64,000 bases of DNA. Source: Planctomycetota bacterium (lineage in GTDB: Bacteria; Planctomycetota; UBA8742; UBA2392). Below are positions 50,880 to 59,665 of the stretch, piece by piece. Numbering within the stretch: position 1 is the stretch's first letter; each line of letters opens with the position of its first letter. The stretch lies in assembly GCA_016712285.1 (NCBI GenBank), contig JADJRK010000001.1:3162001-3226000 (forward strand), written 5' to 3'. The notes beneath the pieces are model-generated. The model was not told where the DNA came from, did no database searches, and worked only from the letters and a program-made list of their open reading frames with translations. Position numbers and translations under genes: made by a program.

Positions 50880-52196
50880 ATGGGATACTCGCCGACACGC
50901 ATTACGCTCATCCTGGGACTGGCACTCGTGGCGCTGAGCGTGTTCGCGTTGACCGATGCCTCGCTGGTGCTGCCGTGGGCCGTTGCGTGCGGCGGCCTGT
51001 GCCTGGTGATTGCCGTGGACGCGCTGTTTCTGCCGCGCAAGGCGCAGCTCGGTTTGCATCGCGGTGTGCCGACAGAAGTCGGCATCGGCGTGCCCTTCAC
51101 CATGACGCTCGCCCTGCAGAATGAGAGCCCGCGTGCCATTCATGGCGCCGTCTTTGACCTGCTGCCCCCGAGCATGGAAGGGCTGCGCGTGGCCCTGCCG
51201 TATGCGCTGTCACCCGACGAGCAGGCCGAATGGAGTTTCGAGCTCAGCGCCAATGATCGCGGGGCATTCACGCTGGATGCGGCAACGATCGTCATTACCG
51301 GGCCGCTGCGCCTGATGCGCCGTATTGTGCGTGGCAGCGCGCCGGCCACGGTGTCGGTGATCCCGGGCATCGAGATCTTGCGCAGCAACGAACTGATCCT
51401 GAAGGCAGCCCGCGACGCCGACGCCGGCATTACCCGCGCCCGCGGCATCGGCCGCGGCGGCGAGTTTGATTCGCTGGCGCCCTATGTGCCCGGCGACCCG
51501 CCGCAAGCGGTAGACTGGAAGGCCTATGCGCGTACCGGCCAGTTGGCTGTGCGCCGCTATGTGCCCGAGCGGCGGCGCCACATCATGCTTGCCTGCGACG
51601 CCGGGCGGCTGATGGGCACGCGCGTGGGCAACACGCGCAAGATTGACCTGGCGCTCGAGGCCATGACACGAGTGGCGGCCGCGGCCCTGCAGCGCGGCGA
51701 CCTGGTGGGCATGGTGATCTTTGACGGCGAAGTGCAGAGCTTCATCCCGCCACGCGCGGGCAGCGGCCAGCTTGCCAAGATCGTGCGGGCGTCGCTGAAC
51801 GTAAAGCCGCGCCACACCGAGACCGCGTTCACGCCAGCGTTTGTGGCGCTGAATCACGCGCTGCCGCGGCGCGCATTGGTGATCCTCGCGACGGACTTTG
51901 ACAACGAAGCCCAGGGCTGGGAGCTGCAGCGCAACATCGCGCAGATCACGCGCCGGCATGTTGCGATCGTGGCCGCGATGCGCGACCCGGTGTACCACGC
52001 CACCGTGGCTGCTGAGGTTGAGAATGCAAGCGACGCTTACCGCCAGCTCGCCTCGCTGACGCTGCTGGAAGAGCGCCAGATGATTCTCAGCCGCATCCAC
52101 TCGACGGGCGTGCACGTGATCGACGCCGAGCCTTCAGAGCTGCAAGGGCCTCTGCTGAACATGTACGGCAGCGTCGTCACCGGCGGCCGGCTGTAA
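50880..52196 (+). CDS. DUF58 protein
   Basis: The 438 residues start 3 bp after moxR. Two spans at the N-terminus (about 8-28, 33-50) are followed by a strand domain and the DUF58 core GEFDSLAPYVPGDPPQAVDWKAYARTGQLAVRRYVPERRR (about 195-235). A VWA-like C-terminal domain (LACDAGRLMG...ILATDFDNEA) suggests a MIDAS-type site. It is the partner of the adjacent MoxR ATPase. The family has no known enzyme activity. Confidence 0.9.
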   Translation: MGYSPTRITLILGLALVALSVFALTDASLVLPWAVACGGLCLVIAVDALFLPRKAQLGLHRGVPTEVGIGVPFTMTLALQNESPRAIHGAVFDLLPPSMEGLRVALPYALSPDEQAEWSFELSANDRGAFTLDAATIVITGPLRLMRRIVRGSAPATVSVIPGIEILRSNELILKAARDADAGITRARGIGRGGEFDSLAPYVPGDPPQAVDWKAYARTGQLAVRRYVPERRRHIMLACDAGRLMGTRVGNTRKIDLALEAMTRVAAAALQRGDLVGMVIFDGEVQSFIPPRAGSGQLAKIVRASLNVKPRHTETAFTPAFVALNHALPRRALVILATDFDNEAQGWELQRNIAQITRRHVAIVAAMRDPVYHATVAAEVENASDAYRQLASLTLLEERQMILSRIHSTGVHVIDAEPSELQGPLLNMYGSVVTGGRL

Positions 52197-52220
52197 ACGA
52201 AGGCGAAACACCAAACCCGT

Positions 52221-53192
52221 TCAAGTGGCGAACGCGGGCTTTGCGACCGGCTTGCGGCGCACGCCCCAGACCCAGGAATTCAGGCCCACCAGCAGCACGG
52301 CGAACAAAGCGTAGCGCATGGGCACACTGGCTGTGCTCTGGCGAAAAATGCCTTCGATCAAGCCGGCCAGCGCCAACAGTGGCACGCAGCCCATGGCAGT
52401 GACGCTGGCGTCGCTGGCGGTTTCGCGCAGTGCATCTTTGCGCGAGCGTTTGCCCGGGTTCAACACGCGGTGGCCCAGCGCCAGCCCGGCCCCGCCGCAC
52501 AGAAAGATCGCGCCAAGTTCCGGCACGCCGTGGGGCAGCAGCCACGCGAAGAATTCGATGGCAAGGCCCTTCTTCACGAATAGCGCGATGAATGCGCCGA
52601 GCATCAAGCCGTTCATGATGAGCAAGTAGAGTGTCGGCAGGCCGAGCACGACGCCAAAGGCAAAGCACATGAAGGCCACACGCGTGTTGTGCGTGAACAG
52701 CATGCCTGAAAACCCGACGTCGTCGGAGAGTGAGGAAGCTTGCGGTCCCAGCGTCGCGCGCAGGCTTTCGGCGCTTGAGTCAGGGTCGCGCCCGCCCGCG
52801 AGATCGCGGTCAATGAACAGGTAGAAAGTCTCGGGGGCGCTGGTAACCGACACGAAGGCAATCGCGGATGCTCCCAGCGTGATCAGGATGGAAAGCAGGT
52901 GGTAGCCCCAGTATTTGCGCACCTTCTCGGGCCAGGTGAAGATTGCCCCGAGAATGACGGTTGTGATCTTCGGCCGCTTGCGGCGGTACACGGCAAAGTG
53001 GGCCGTTGCCACGCTGCTTTCGATAAAGTCTGCAAGCTGGCGGTCCGGGCTGAAGGCGCGCACGCGGGCAAGCTCGGTTGCGCTGCGCCGGTAAGCGGCG
53101 GTAAAGTTCTCGACGGTGTCGAGGTTCTTGGGCCGCGCGCGCAGCTTGGACCATGTAAGTCCTTCAAACGCCAGGAATCTCCAGCGTTCCAT
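52221..53192 (-). CDS. SpoIIM/stage II sporulation protein M family membrane protein
   Basis: The 323-residue membrane protein shows the SpoIIM family pattern: an N-terminal helical segment with PKNLDTVENFTAAYRRSATELARVRAFSP, then about six spans with FMCFAFGVVLGLPTLYLLIMNGLMLGAFIALF, WLLPHGVPELGAIFLCGGAGLALGHRVL (the HGxxE motif). I chose the ATG at 53192; a further ATG at 53240 adds 16 residues but overlaps the divergent RDD start. SpoIIM helps in forespore engulfment in Bacillus, but here it accompanies MoxR-DUF58 in a non-sporulation role. Confidence 0.8.
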   Translation of the reverse strand: MERWRFLAFEGLTWSKLRARPKNLDTVENFTAAYRRSATELARVRAFSPDRQLADFIESSVATAHFAVYRRKRPKITTVILGAIFTWPEKVRKYWGYHLLSILITLGASAIAFVSVTSAPETFYLFIDRDLAGGRDPDSSAESLRATLGPQASSLSDDVGFSGMLFTHNTRVAFMCFAFGVVLGLPTLYLLIMNGLMLGAFIALFVKKGLAIEFFAWLLPHGVPELGAIFLCGGAGLALGHRVLNPGKRSRKDALRETASDASVTAMGCVPLLALAGLIEGIFRQSTASVPMRYALFAVLLVGLNSWVWGVRRKPVAKPAFAT

Positions 53193-53238
53193 CGCGCGCG
53201 TTGCCGCGGCAGAGATATGATGGTGCGGCCAGCCCGCC

Positions 53239-54111
53239 ATGAGGACCTCAGTGGAAGTATCCTACAGGGCCGGATTCACCGATGCCACCCGCCCCGAGCT
53301 GGGCGCGGACCGGGTTGCCACGTTGCTGTACCGCCACGAAGTGCCGCTGCCTGAGGACGTCAAGGCGGCATTTGAAGTTGCCAGCCCGTTCGCGCGCGTG
53401 CTGGCGTTTCTGCTTGATGCGCTGATGATCGCTGGCTTGACGTTTGTGGCGGTGTTGGTCGGCTCGATGATGCTGGTCGCCAGCATGTTCGTGGGAATGA
53501 CCGGCTTTGCCTACGCGCTGTTGTTGATTGTGCTGTTCGTGATCCAGGTTGGTTACTTTTTCATCTTTGAGGTGTTCTTCTCGGGCCAGACGCCGGGCAA
53601 GTACGCCTGCAAGCTGCGCGTAATCAAGGAAGACGGCGAAGAGATCAGCCCGCTGCAGGGCCTGGTGAAATCATTCATGCGCTTTGCGATCATGATTCCG
53701 CCGTTCACGGCGCTGGCGATCGTGATGTTCGTGGACCGCAAGACACGCGGTATTCCCGACATGGTTGCCGGCACGCTCGTGATCGTGCAGAAGATGCCGC
53801 AGCACACCGGGAACCGGCCGTACGTGCCGCCGTATTTTCAGCTTGCGTACCACCACTTTCCGCTCAATCACAGCGAAATGAGCAAACTGACGCCGCTGGA
53901 CTATGCACGCCTTGAAGAGTTCGGCACGCGGCTCAGCACGATAAGCTCAAGCGCGCGCCAGCAAGCCGCCATGGCAGCCGCCGCCGCACTGGCCAAGCGC
54001 ATGAGTTACAGCAACCCCGTCGACCCCGACTATGCCGAGCTGTTTCTGTTCGAGATGCACGCGGCGTTGAAACAGCAACTGATGCAACTCTATCCCGACC
54101 TCTACGCCTGA
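53239..54111 (+). CDS. RDD family membrane protein
   Basis: A 290-residue protein with the RDD motif: RVLAFLLDALMIAGLTFV (near 54-71), about three spans, then FEVFFSGQTPGKYACKLRVIKEDG (about 112-135), and the conserved GLVKSFMRFAIMIPPFTALAIVMFVDRKTRGIPDMVAGTLVI. The C-terminal 90 residues are charged and helical. It diverges from the SpoIIM gene; an alternative GTG at 53251 with GAGG upstream would leave a spacer. It completes the usual set of the MoxR-DUF58 locus. Confidence 0.87.
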   Translation: MRTSVEVSYRAGFTDATRPELGADRVATLLYRHEVPLPEDVKAAFEVASPFARVLAFLLDALMIAGLTFVAVLVGSMMLVASMFVGMTGFAYALLLIVLFVIQVGYFFIFEVFFSGQTPGKYACKLRVIKEDGEEISPLQGLVKSFMRFAIMIPPFTALAIVMFVDRKTRGIPDMVAGTLVIVQKMPQHTGNRPYVPPYFQLAYHHFPLNHSEMSKLTPLDYARLEEFGTRLSTISSSARQQAAMAAAAALAKRMSYSNPVDPDYAELFLFEMHAALKQQLMQLYPDLYA

Positions 54112-54116
54112 GCCTT

Positions 54117-54280
54117 GGAGGCTGTTTCAGAACCCTGAGCGAGGCCGGTTTGGAGCGCGGCGCGAGCAGATCAAGGAGCGCGACTGAGCCATATCCTTGT
54201 GATATGGCGCAGGGAGCGCGACGCAGAGATGCGAAGTGCCCCGCCCAAACCGGCCCGCGAGAGGGTTTTGAATCAGCCTC
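54117..54280 (+). repeat. 164-bp dispersed imperfect palindrome, copy B
   Basis: Nearly identical to the reverse complement of 13258-13421. It fills the gap between the stop of the RDD gene (54111) and that of the convergent sulfotransferase gene (54281). Both strands fold on themselves, so it could stop transcription in either direction. Confidence 0.85.
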
Positions 54281-55204
54281 TCATAGCGCCACGTCGTAGC
54301 CGAAAGCCTTTAGGTCGTCGCCGATCAGTTGTTGCAGCCGGGCCAGCTGGTCCGGGCGCAGCTCCCGGCGGCCTTTGCCGATGCTTGCATCTGTAACGGC
54401 CTGGGTGACCGACTGGTGGTGGGAATATGCGACGACGTCGCCCAAGGACTCGACGTGCCCCAACTCTTCGACCATCGCCGGCTCATAGCCGACGCCGAGC
54501 AGGCTGCACACGGGCTCGAGCGCCCGCACCGGAGTTCGCACAAGGTCTTCGTAACGTACCTCGACGGCTTGCCGTGGCAGCGACTCAACCACGCCGCGCC
54601 CGAGACGCACCGCCGTCTGCCAGCGCGCGGCGTAGTGCGGCAGGTCAGGCGACTTGTCTTTGTGCATGAACGACGCGACTACGTCGACGCCATCGCGCAC
54701 CATGTGCACGAACTTTGCCTGCGGGAACAGCTCGCGAATCTCGTGCAGGTGAAACGTGTTGGCGGGCGTCTTGTCGCCCCACGCGCAGCCCGGCTTGTCC
54801 TGGGCCTGCGCCAGCGCGGTGTAGACCGTTTCGATGATGCGGGCCAGGGACCGGCGCTCTTGAGGTTCGGCTTCCAGCTGCGCCTGTACCTTTGCCCTGA
54901 GCGGCATGAACAGGGGGTTCCACGAGCGTTCCCACTCGTACCAGTTGAGCATGTCCGAGACCAATTGCGGCCACTCACGGTACGCGCGGTGGCGATAACC
55001 CTGGACCACTTCACCCAGGTAGCCGAACTCGGGCGGGATGTAGATGCGCGGGTGCGCGGTCAGGATTCGTCGCAGCAGCGTACTGCCGCAGCGCCCGCTG
55101 CCGATGATGAAGAACGGGTCGCCGGCAAAGTCATCCGACATCGGCCATAGCCGCGCGGAAGTCGCGCGACGAACGGCATGGTAGGCAACGCGCGCCCAGT
55201 TCAT
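54281..55204 (-). CDS. Sulfotransferase family protein
   Basis: The 307-residue protein has the PAPS-binding loop FFIIGSGRCGSTLLRRIL (about 31-48) and the 3'-phosphate-binding region AKFVHMVRDGVDVVASFMHK (about 153-172), where Arg and Ser contact PAPS. The acceptor is unknown, and the family covers carbohydrate and protein tyrosine sulfotransferases. It overlaps the upstream AAC(3)-like gene by 4 bp (ATGA), so they share an mRNA. The downstream palindrome abuts its stop. Confidence 0.88.
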   Translation of the reverse strand: MNWARVAYHAVRRATSARLWPMSDDFAGDPFFIIGSGRCGSTLLRRILTAHPRIYIPPEFGYLGEVVQGYRHRAYREWPQLVSDMLNWYEWERSWNPLFMPLRAKVQAQLEAEPQERRSLARIIETVYTALAQAQDKPGCAWGDKTPANTFHLHEIRELFPQAKFVHMVRDGVDVVASFMHKDKSPDLPHYAARWQTAVRLGRGVVESLPRQAVEVRYEDLVRTPVRALEPVCSLLGVGYEPAMVEELGHVESLGDVVAYSHHQSVTQAVTDASIGKGRRELRPDQLARLQQLIGDDLKAFGYDVAL

Positions 55205-56028
55205 GCATCTGGTTTATCGCGCCGCCGTGTTGATATCCACTGTGCGGCGAAGTCGACCAGCGTTCGCTGGTCCATGAGCTGTGCTTTGGCGCAGGCGACC
55301 TGCCCGGTCTTGACGTGTCCAGCCCGGATGAAGTCCCAGCCGATTTCAGGAAAGTCGCCGGCGCTGAGCTTCAGGTCTTCGAACTGCACCCACTGACGGT
55401 GCTCGCCGACCATGATGGCGGCACCCTGCTTCATCTGCGTCTTGCCGGGCCAGTCTGCGCGGTGTTCAGCCAGGTGCAGCGACGAGTTGCGGTCGTGACC
55501 CACGCCAATCAGCAGCACGCTTCCGCCAAGGTCGTAGACGCGGGCCAGCGGCGAGTCTTCGCCGAAGCCGCTGTTGAGCCGGTGGTCCTGCGTGATCGCT
55601 CGCGCGTAGCGGCCCCATGCGCACCAGCTTACGGCGGGGTGGTTGCTGCGGCGCACGTCAGGCGCGCGGCGAAACAACTCGGCGATTGCGCCCATGCCGC
55701 GCGTGTGGCTCATGCGCTCGTCAAAGGCGGGCATGTGGTCGCGAACCGTCTGGTGCCACGCGTCGGGCACAGCGGGGTCTTTCCAGTGCACCGGCTCAGA
55801 GTTGTCGGTGCTGTACGCAGGCAGGCACAACGTGCCGCTGTCCGTGACCGCGCGCTGTAACGCAAGCACCACGGCGTGCGGTCCGCCCACGACCCAGCCC
55901 AATCCGCTCAGCGAAGAATGCACAGCGAGGGTCATGCCCTCGCGCACGCCCAGCGCGCGCAGGTCCGCCACCAGCGACTCTACAGTCGCCGGCAACTCAG
56001 ATTTCGCAATCGCGTCAGCTTCGGTCAT
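55201..56028 (-). CDS. Aminoglycoside N(3)-acetyltransferase (AAC(3)) family protein
   Basis: Acetyl-CoA-dependent N-acetyltransferase of the antibiotic_NAT fold. The 275 residues carry LAVHSSLSGLGWVVGGPHAVV (about 34-54), TLCLPAYSTDN (about 66-76), SHTRGMGAIAELFRRAPDVRRSNHPAVSWCAWG (about 107-139) and LLIGVGHDRNSSLHLAEHRADW (about 170-191), the family signatures. Many members act on metabolites or sugars rather than antibiotics. Coupling to a sulfotransferase suggests joint modification of one substrate. Drug resistance should not be assumed. Confidence 0.87.
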   Translation of the reverse strand: MTEADAIAKSELPATVESLVADLRALGVREGMTLAVHSSLSGLGWVVGGPHAVVLALQRAVTDSGTLCLPAYSTDNSEPVHWKDPAVPDAWHQTVRDHMPAFDERMSHTRGMGAIAELFRRAPDVRRSNHPAVSWCAWGRYARAITQDHRLNSGFGEDSPLARVYDLGGSVLLIGVGHDRNSSLHLAEHRADWPGKTQMKQGAAIMVGEHRQWVQFEDLKLSAGDFPEIGWDFIRAGHVKTGQVACAKAQLMDQRTLVDFAAQWISTRRRDKPDA

Positions 56029-56052
56029 TGTGTTCGCGGCCTGGGCCCGGTG

Positions 56053-57879
56053 TTACTCGTCCCATAGTTTCTTCATCTGTTCCTGCAGGTCCTGGCTCAG
56101 CTTCTGCATCTCGGCGCTCAGCTTCATGATCAGCTTCTGGTCGGACATGTTGGCCATCATCTGCTGCGACAACTCTTGCATCTTTCGTGAGTACTCGTTT
56201 TGGAGCCTCTCCATCTCCGCAGTGTTAACCTCTACGCGCTGCTCTGCTTCGACGACCTTCTTCTCGGCGTCGAGCACCGACTGCTTGACCGGTATGGTGG
56301 CGGGGCCTTCGCGCAGGAACACCAGCGGGTCCAGTTCGCGGGCCTGTTCGCGCAAGGGTCGCAGCTCGTCCATGCGGGCGCGGAAGTTGTCCACGGCTGC
56401 GTTGATGCCTTCTTTCCAGACTTCCAGCAGCCTTTCCATCTCCGGGTCGAGCGGGCGTTTGGGGTCGCTGTCCCAGTAGTAGGGCTTGCTGGTGTCGAGC
56501 AGTGGCGTGTTCTTGTTGCGGCGGATGTACTCGCGCTTGAAGCGTGCATCCAGCGCTTCACCGTGCTGCCTCACCCAGTCATCGAAAGCAGGCGCCGTGT
56601 TGTCACTTTGCGCGCACAGCAGGTCGTACATTGCCTTGCGCGCCGAAAAGCCCGCCTGCTCATGCGACAGCCACGGGTCGAGCGCCGCAATCGCCATTGC
56701 GTACAACTCGTTGTCGTGCCCGGGCGGATCACCCAATATCTCGGCGGCGGCTGCAGCGCCGCCCCAGCTTGTGGCCTTGGCCAACAGCGCAAGCCGCGCG
56801 CGGTAGTCGTCGGCTGTCTCGGTCGGTGGTGCGAAGAAGCAATCCAGCAAATGGGGCACGACTTCAGGGCGGTCGGCGCCAAGCTCGTCGATGGCTTGCC
56901 ACAACGTCTGCCACGGGTAGCGGCCGCGCAGATAACTGCTGCGCATGGTGTACAGCGACCAGCCCAGCACCGGACCTGTCACGTAGAACATGCGGTACAA
57001 CACGATCTCGGCAATTACGGGGTGTTCGTCGAAGTTGCGGCCGATCAGCGTGTTCACGCTCCACAACGCATGGCAGGCGTAGTCGCGGTCGCGATGGCCG
57101 GCGTATTCTGCGGCGTCAATCAGCGTTTTGACGCACACGGCTTTGCCCAGCGCGAGCTCGGACAACACCACGCGTTTGGCCTGTGTGTCAAACACGACGC
57201 CGCGGCAGGCCTGGATCACGCCCGGCCACAACGTGGGGTCGCCTTCGCACAGCAGCTTGCCGACGGCGTCGCTGATGGCTGCGGCCACCGCGTCGTGGTC
57301 GGTCATCGCGTGTTTCAGCAGCCACGGCAGGAAGTGCACCGCGCTGTGGTTGATGTTGTTCCAGCGCTCAAAGTCCATGGCAAGCGCAAGGCGCGGCAGC
57401 AGCTCTGGCTCGTGCAGGATGCGCCAGACAAGCTGCTCAATGCCCACGTTCCAGGGATAGTCGATGCAGTCGCGACGCTGGTTTTCGTGGTCGGCCTCGG
57501 TGCGTTCTTGGGGCGGGTCCACATCATCTGTGGTAATCGCCACTAACCGAGTCTCGAGCTTGCTTTGCGCGCCGCAATACTTGCACGTCTGGATGGCTTG
57601 TTCGGTGTCGGCGTCAAACTCGGCGCCGCAGCCGGGGCACGTGCACTTTTCGTAGCTGGCCTGCTTCTTGAGCCAGCGGGTGGCGCCCTTGATGTCGGGG
57701 CGTTGCAGCGTGCCGGCGCTGCTTTCGATGCCGCGCAGCCGGTACTGCAACGTGCTGCCGCCGCCACAGAATGCGCAGCGGGCGTCGCGGCCGCTCTCGG
57801 CAAGCTGCAAGGGCGCGCCGCAGGTGGGGCAGATGCCGCGGTGGCTGCGCGACAGCGACTCTGGAATCACGTCGTACAT
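56053..57879 (-). CDS. Large protein with two N-terminal zinc ribbons and C-terminal coiled coil
   Basis: I recognise no family. From ATG 57879 the 608 residues begin with two zinc ribbons (Cys17/20 with Cys35/38, and Cys81/84 with Cys99/102). An acidic link (DDVDPPQERTEADHENQRR) leads to a helical domain of about 130-480, which looks like HEAT-type repeats (DFERWNNINHSAVHFLPWLLKHAM, SELALGKAVCVKTLIDAAEYAG). A coiled coil closes the chain (about 515-608). It lacks a signal peptide and is probably cytoplasmic. It lies 24 bp upstream of the AAC(3)-sulfotransferase pair on the same strand, so the three could be one transcript. Confidence 0.7.
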   Translation of the reverse strand: MYDVIPESLSRSHRGICPTCGAPLQLAESGRDARCAFCGGGSTLQYRLRGIESSAGTLQRPDIKGATRWLKKQASYEKCTCPGCGAEFDADTEQAIQTCKYCGAQSKLETRLVAITTDDVDPPQERTEADHENQRRDCIDYPWNVGIEQLVWRILHEPELLPRLALAMDFERWNNINHSAVHFLPWLLKHAMTDHDAVAAAISDAVGKLLCEGDPTLWPGVIQACRGVVFDTQAKRVVLSELALGKAVCVKTLIDAAEYAGHRDRDYACHALWSVNTLIGRNFDEHPVIAEIVLYRMFYVTGPVLGWSLYTMRSSYLRGRYPWQTLWQAIDELGADRPEVVPHLLDCFFAPPTETADDYRARLALLAKATSWGGAAAAAEILGDPPGHDNELYAMAIAALDPWLSHEQAGFSARKAMYDLLCAQSDNTAPAFDDWVRQHGEALDARFKREYIRRNKNTPLLDTSKPYYWDSDPKRPLDPEMERLLEVWKEGINAAVDNFRARMDELRPLREQARELDPLVFLREGPATIPVKQSVLDAEKKVVEAEQRVEVNTAEMERLQNEYSRKMQELSQQMMANMSDQKLIMKLSAEMQKLSQDLQEQMKKLWDE

Positions 57880-57935
57880 GGCCGGCCAGTGTATCGCCCG
57901 GCGCGCCGGGTGGGCAGATGCGCTATGCTGGCGCC

Positions 57936-58136
57936 ATGGGCATGCACCAAAGAATCTCGCGCGCCGTGTTTGCGGGTACGTTGTTTCTGCTGAGCGTGGC
58001 CTCGTACGTGGCGCTGGATCGGCTGGAGTTGATGTGGAACATCTGGGCCCAGGTGGGTATCGGGTTGGCGGTGCTGTTCGTGGCATGGATGCTGGGGCGC
58101 TACGTCCCGCGGTGGCTGGGGATTGAGCGTGACTGA
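57936..58136 (+). CDS. Small two-span membrane protein
   Basis: The 66 residues consist of two hydrophobic helices (about 8-26 and 36-56) and a basic end (RYVPRWLGIERD). It overlaps the following DUF2238 gene by 8 bp, so they form an operon. No family is recognised. The ATG at 57936 gives MGMHQRISRAVF; the second Met two codons later is an alternative. Confidence 0.65.
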   Translation: MGMHQRISRAVFAGTLFLLSVASYVALDRLELMWNIWAQVGIGLAVLFVAWMLGRYVPRWLGIERD

Positions 58137-58755
58137 ACCAAAGAAGTCCCCGACATGGTTGCCGGTGCTGCTGGTGCTGTGGGTTGCCGCGCTGGCTGCG
58201 TCAGCTTTTGGCCCGTCAGACCTGCTCACGTGGTTTCTTGAGACCGCGCCGGTGATGTTCGCCATCCCGCTGCTGGTAATGACCCGCCGCCGCTTTCCGC
58301 TAACGCCGCTGTTGTATGTGCTGATCTTCCTGCACGGCTTGATCCTGATGCTGGGCGGGGCCTACACCTACGCCGAGGTGCCCCCCGGGTTCTGGGTGCG
58401 CGACGCGCTGGGCCTTGAGCGCAACCACTACGACCGCCTTGGGCACTTTGCGCAGGGCTTCGTGCCCGCGATCCTGGCCCGCGAGATCCTGATGCGAACA
58501 TCGCCGCTGAAGCCGGGCGCGTGGCTGTTTGTACTGGTGACCAGCGTGTGCCTGGCGTTCAGCGCGTTCTATGAGCTGATTGAATGGTGGAGCGCGGTGG
58601 CGCTGGGCCAGGGGGCGGATGCGTTCCTGGGCACGCAGGGCGACCAGTGGGACACGCAGTGGGACATGTTCCTGGCGCTGATCGGGGCTGTGACAGCACA
58701 GCTCACGCTCGGGCACGTGCACACGCGGCAAATGCGGGCACGTGGCCTGCTCTAG
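58129..58755 (+). CDS. DUF2238 (YjdF-like) membrane protein
   Basis: The 208-residue protein has six to seven spans. The conserved block GLERNHYDRLGHFAQGFVPAILAREIL (about 98-124) with the conserved His residues, and AFYELIEWWSAVALGQGADAFLGTQGDQWDTQWDM (about 147-181), match the DUF2238/YjdF family. The function is unknown. The start GTG 58129 overlaps the preceding gene; TTG 58123 is an alternative. Its stop overlaps the convergent proC stop within the shared CTAG. Confidence 0.88.
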   Translation: MTEPKKSPTWLPVLLVLWVAALAASAFGPSDLLTWFLETAPVMFAIPLLVMTRRRFPLTPLLYVLIFLHGLILMLGGAYTYAEVPPGFWVRDALGLERNHYDRLGHFAQGFVPAILAREILMRTSPLKPGAWLFVLVTSVCLAFSAFYELIEWWSAVALGQGADAFLGTQGDQWDTQWDMFLALIGAVTAQLTLGHVHTRQMRARGLL

Positions 58756-59549
58756 CTGCGGCCAAGCTCCTCGGCCCGGGTTTTCGCCGCCTTCACGGCA
58801 TCCTTGAACGCCTGTTTCCAGTTCATGCTCTCAAGGTGCGTGATCGCCGCGTGCGTCGTGCCGCCCGGGCTGGTCACGCGTTTGCGCAACTCGGTGGGCC
58901 CGGCAGGGTCGTGCGCCAGCAGCGTCGCCGCGCCGCGAAACGTCTGGTACGCCAGCGTGTATGCCTGCTCGCGCGCGAGGCCAAGCTCTTGTGCGGCTTC
59001 GATCAGGGCCTCGGCCAGGTAGAAGATATAGGCTGGGCCGGTGCCGCTGACGGCGGTCACAGCGTCCATCTGTTGTTCGTCTACCACAACGACTTTGCCC
59101 ACGGCGCTCAGGATGTTCAGCGCTTTGGCCAAGTGCTGGTCGTTCGCAAACCGGCCCCGCGCCAGCGCCGTGGCAGCCATGCCGATTGCGGCTGGCGTAT
59201 TCGGCATCGTGCGAATCACCGGCACGTTGCCCAGCGCATGCTCGTAGGTCGCGATGGTCACGCCGGCGCACACGCTGATCGCGAGCTTGTCGGGCGTCCA
59301 CGCAGGTTTCACAGCCGCCAGCGTTTCCTTTATCTGTTGCGGCTTCACGGCAAAGACAACGGTGTGTGCCTCGCGCACGGCATCAACGGCATGCTCGACC
59401 GTGGGAACGCGCAGGTGCTGGGTCAGGAATTCGCGGCGCGCATTTCGCACCTCGGCCACGACCAGCGTTTCGCGCCCCCAGCCTGAATCGAGCAGGCCTT
59501 CGGCCAGTGCGCCGCCCATGAACCCGCCGCCTACAATCGCTGTCTTCAT
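58752..59549 (-). CDS. proC: Pyrroline-5-carboxylate reductase
   Basis: Last step of proline synthesis: reduces pyrroline-5-carboxylate with NAD(P)H. The 265 residues carry the Rossmann motif AIVGGGFMGGALAEGLL (4-20), RTMPNTPAAIGMAATALA (about 112-129) and the family signature SGTGPAYIFYLAEALIEAAQELGL and VTSPGGTTHAAITHLE. Usual length. CGGAGG precedes ATG 59549. Confidence 0.95.
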   Translation of the reverse strand: MKTAIVGGGFMGGALAEGLLDSGWGRETLVVAEVRNARREFLTQHLRVPTVEHAVDAVREAHTVVFAVKPQQIKETLAAVKPAWTPDKLAISVCAGVTIATYEHALGNVPVIRTMPNTPAAIGMAATALARGRFANDQHLAKALNILSAVGKVVVVDEQQMDAVTAVSGTGPAYIFYLAEALIEAAQELGLAREQAYTLAYQTFRGAATLLAHDPAGPTELRKRVTSPGGTTHAAITHLESMNWKQAFKDAVKAAKTRAEELGRS

Positions 59550-59665
59550 CGCAACCTCCGGCGGAAGTGTAGTGGCGGCGCCGCAGCAGTGAAGCATGGG
59601 GACACACGGAAACGAAACCGGCGGCTGGAACATCCCAGCCGCCGGCTTGTCTCGAACGATCTGAA

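Noticed and set aside
55201..56028. Antibiotic-resistance gene call for the AAC(3)-like protein
   Set aside because: Family membership alone does not show drug modification, and its operon partner is a sulfotransferase with no mobile context.
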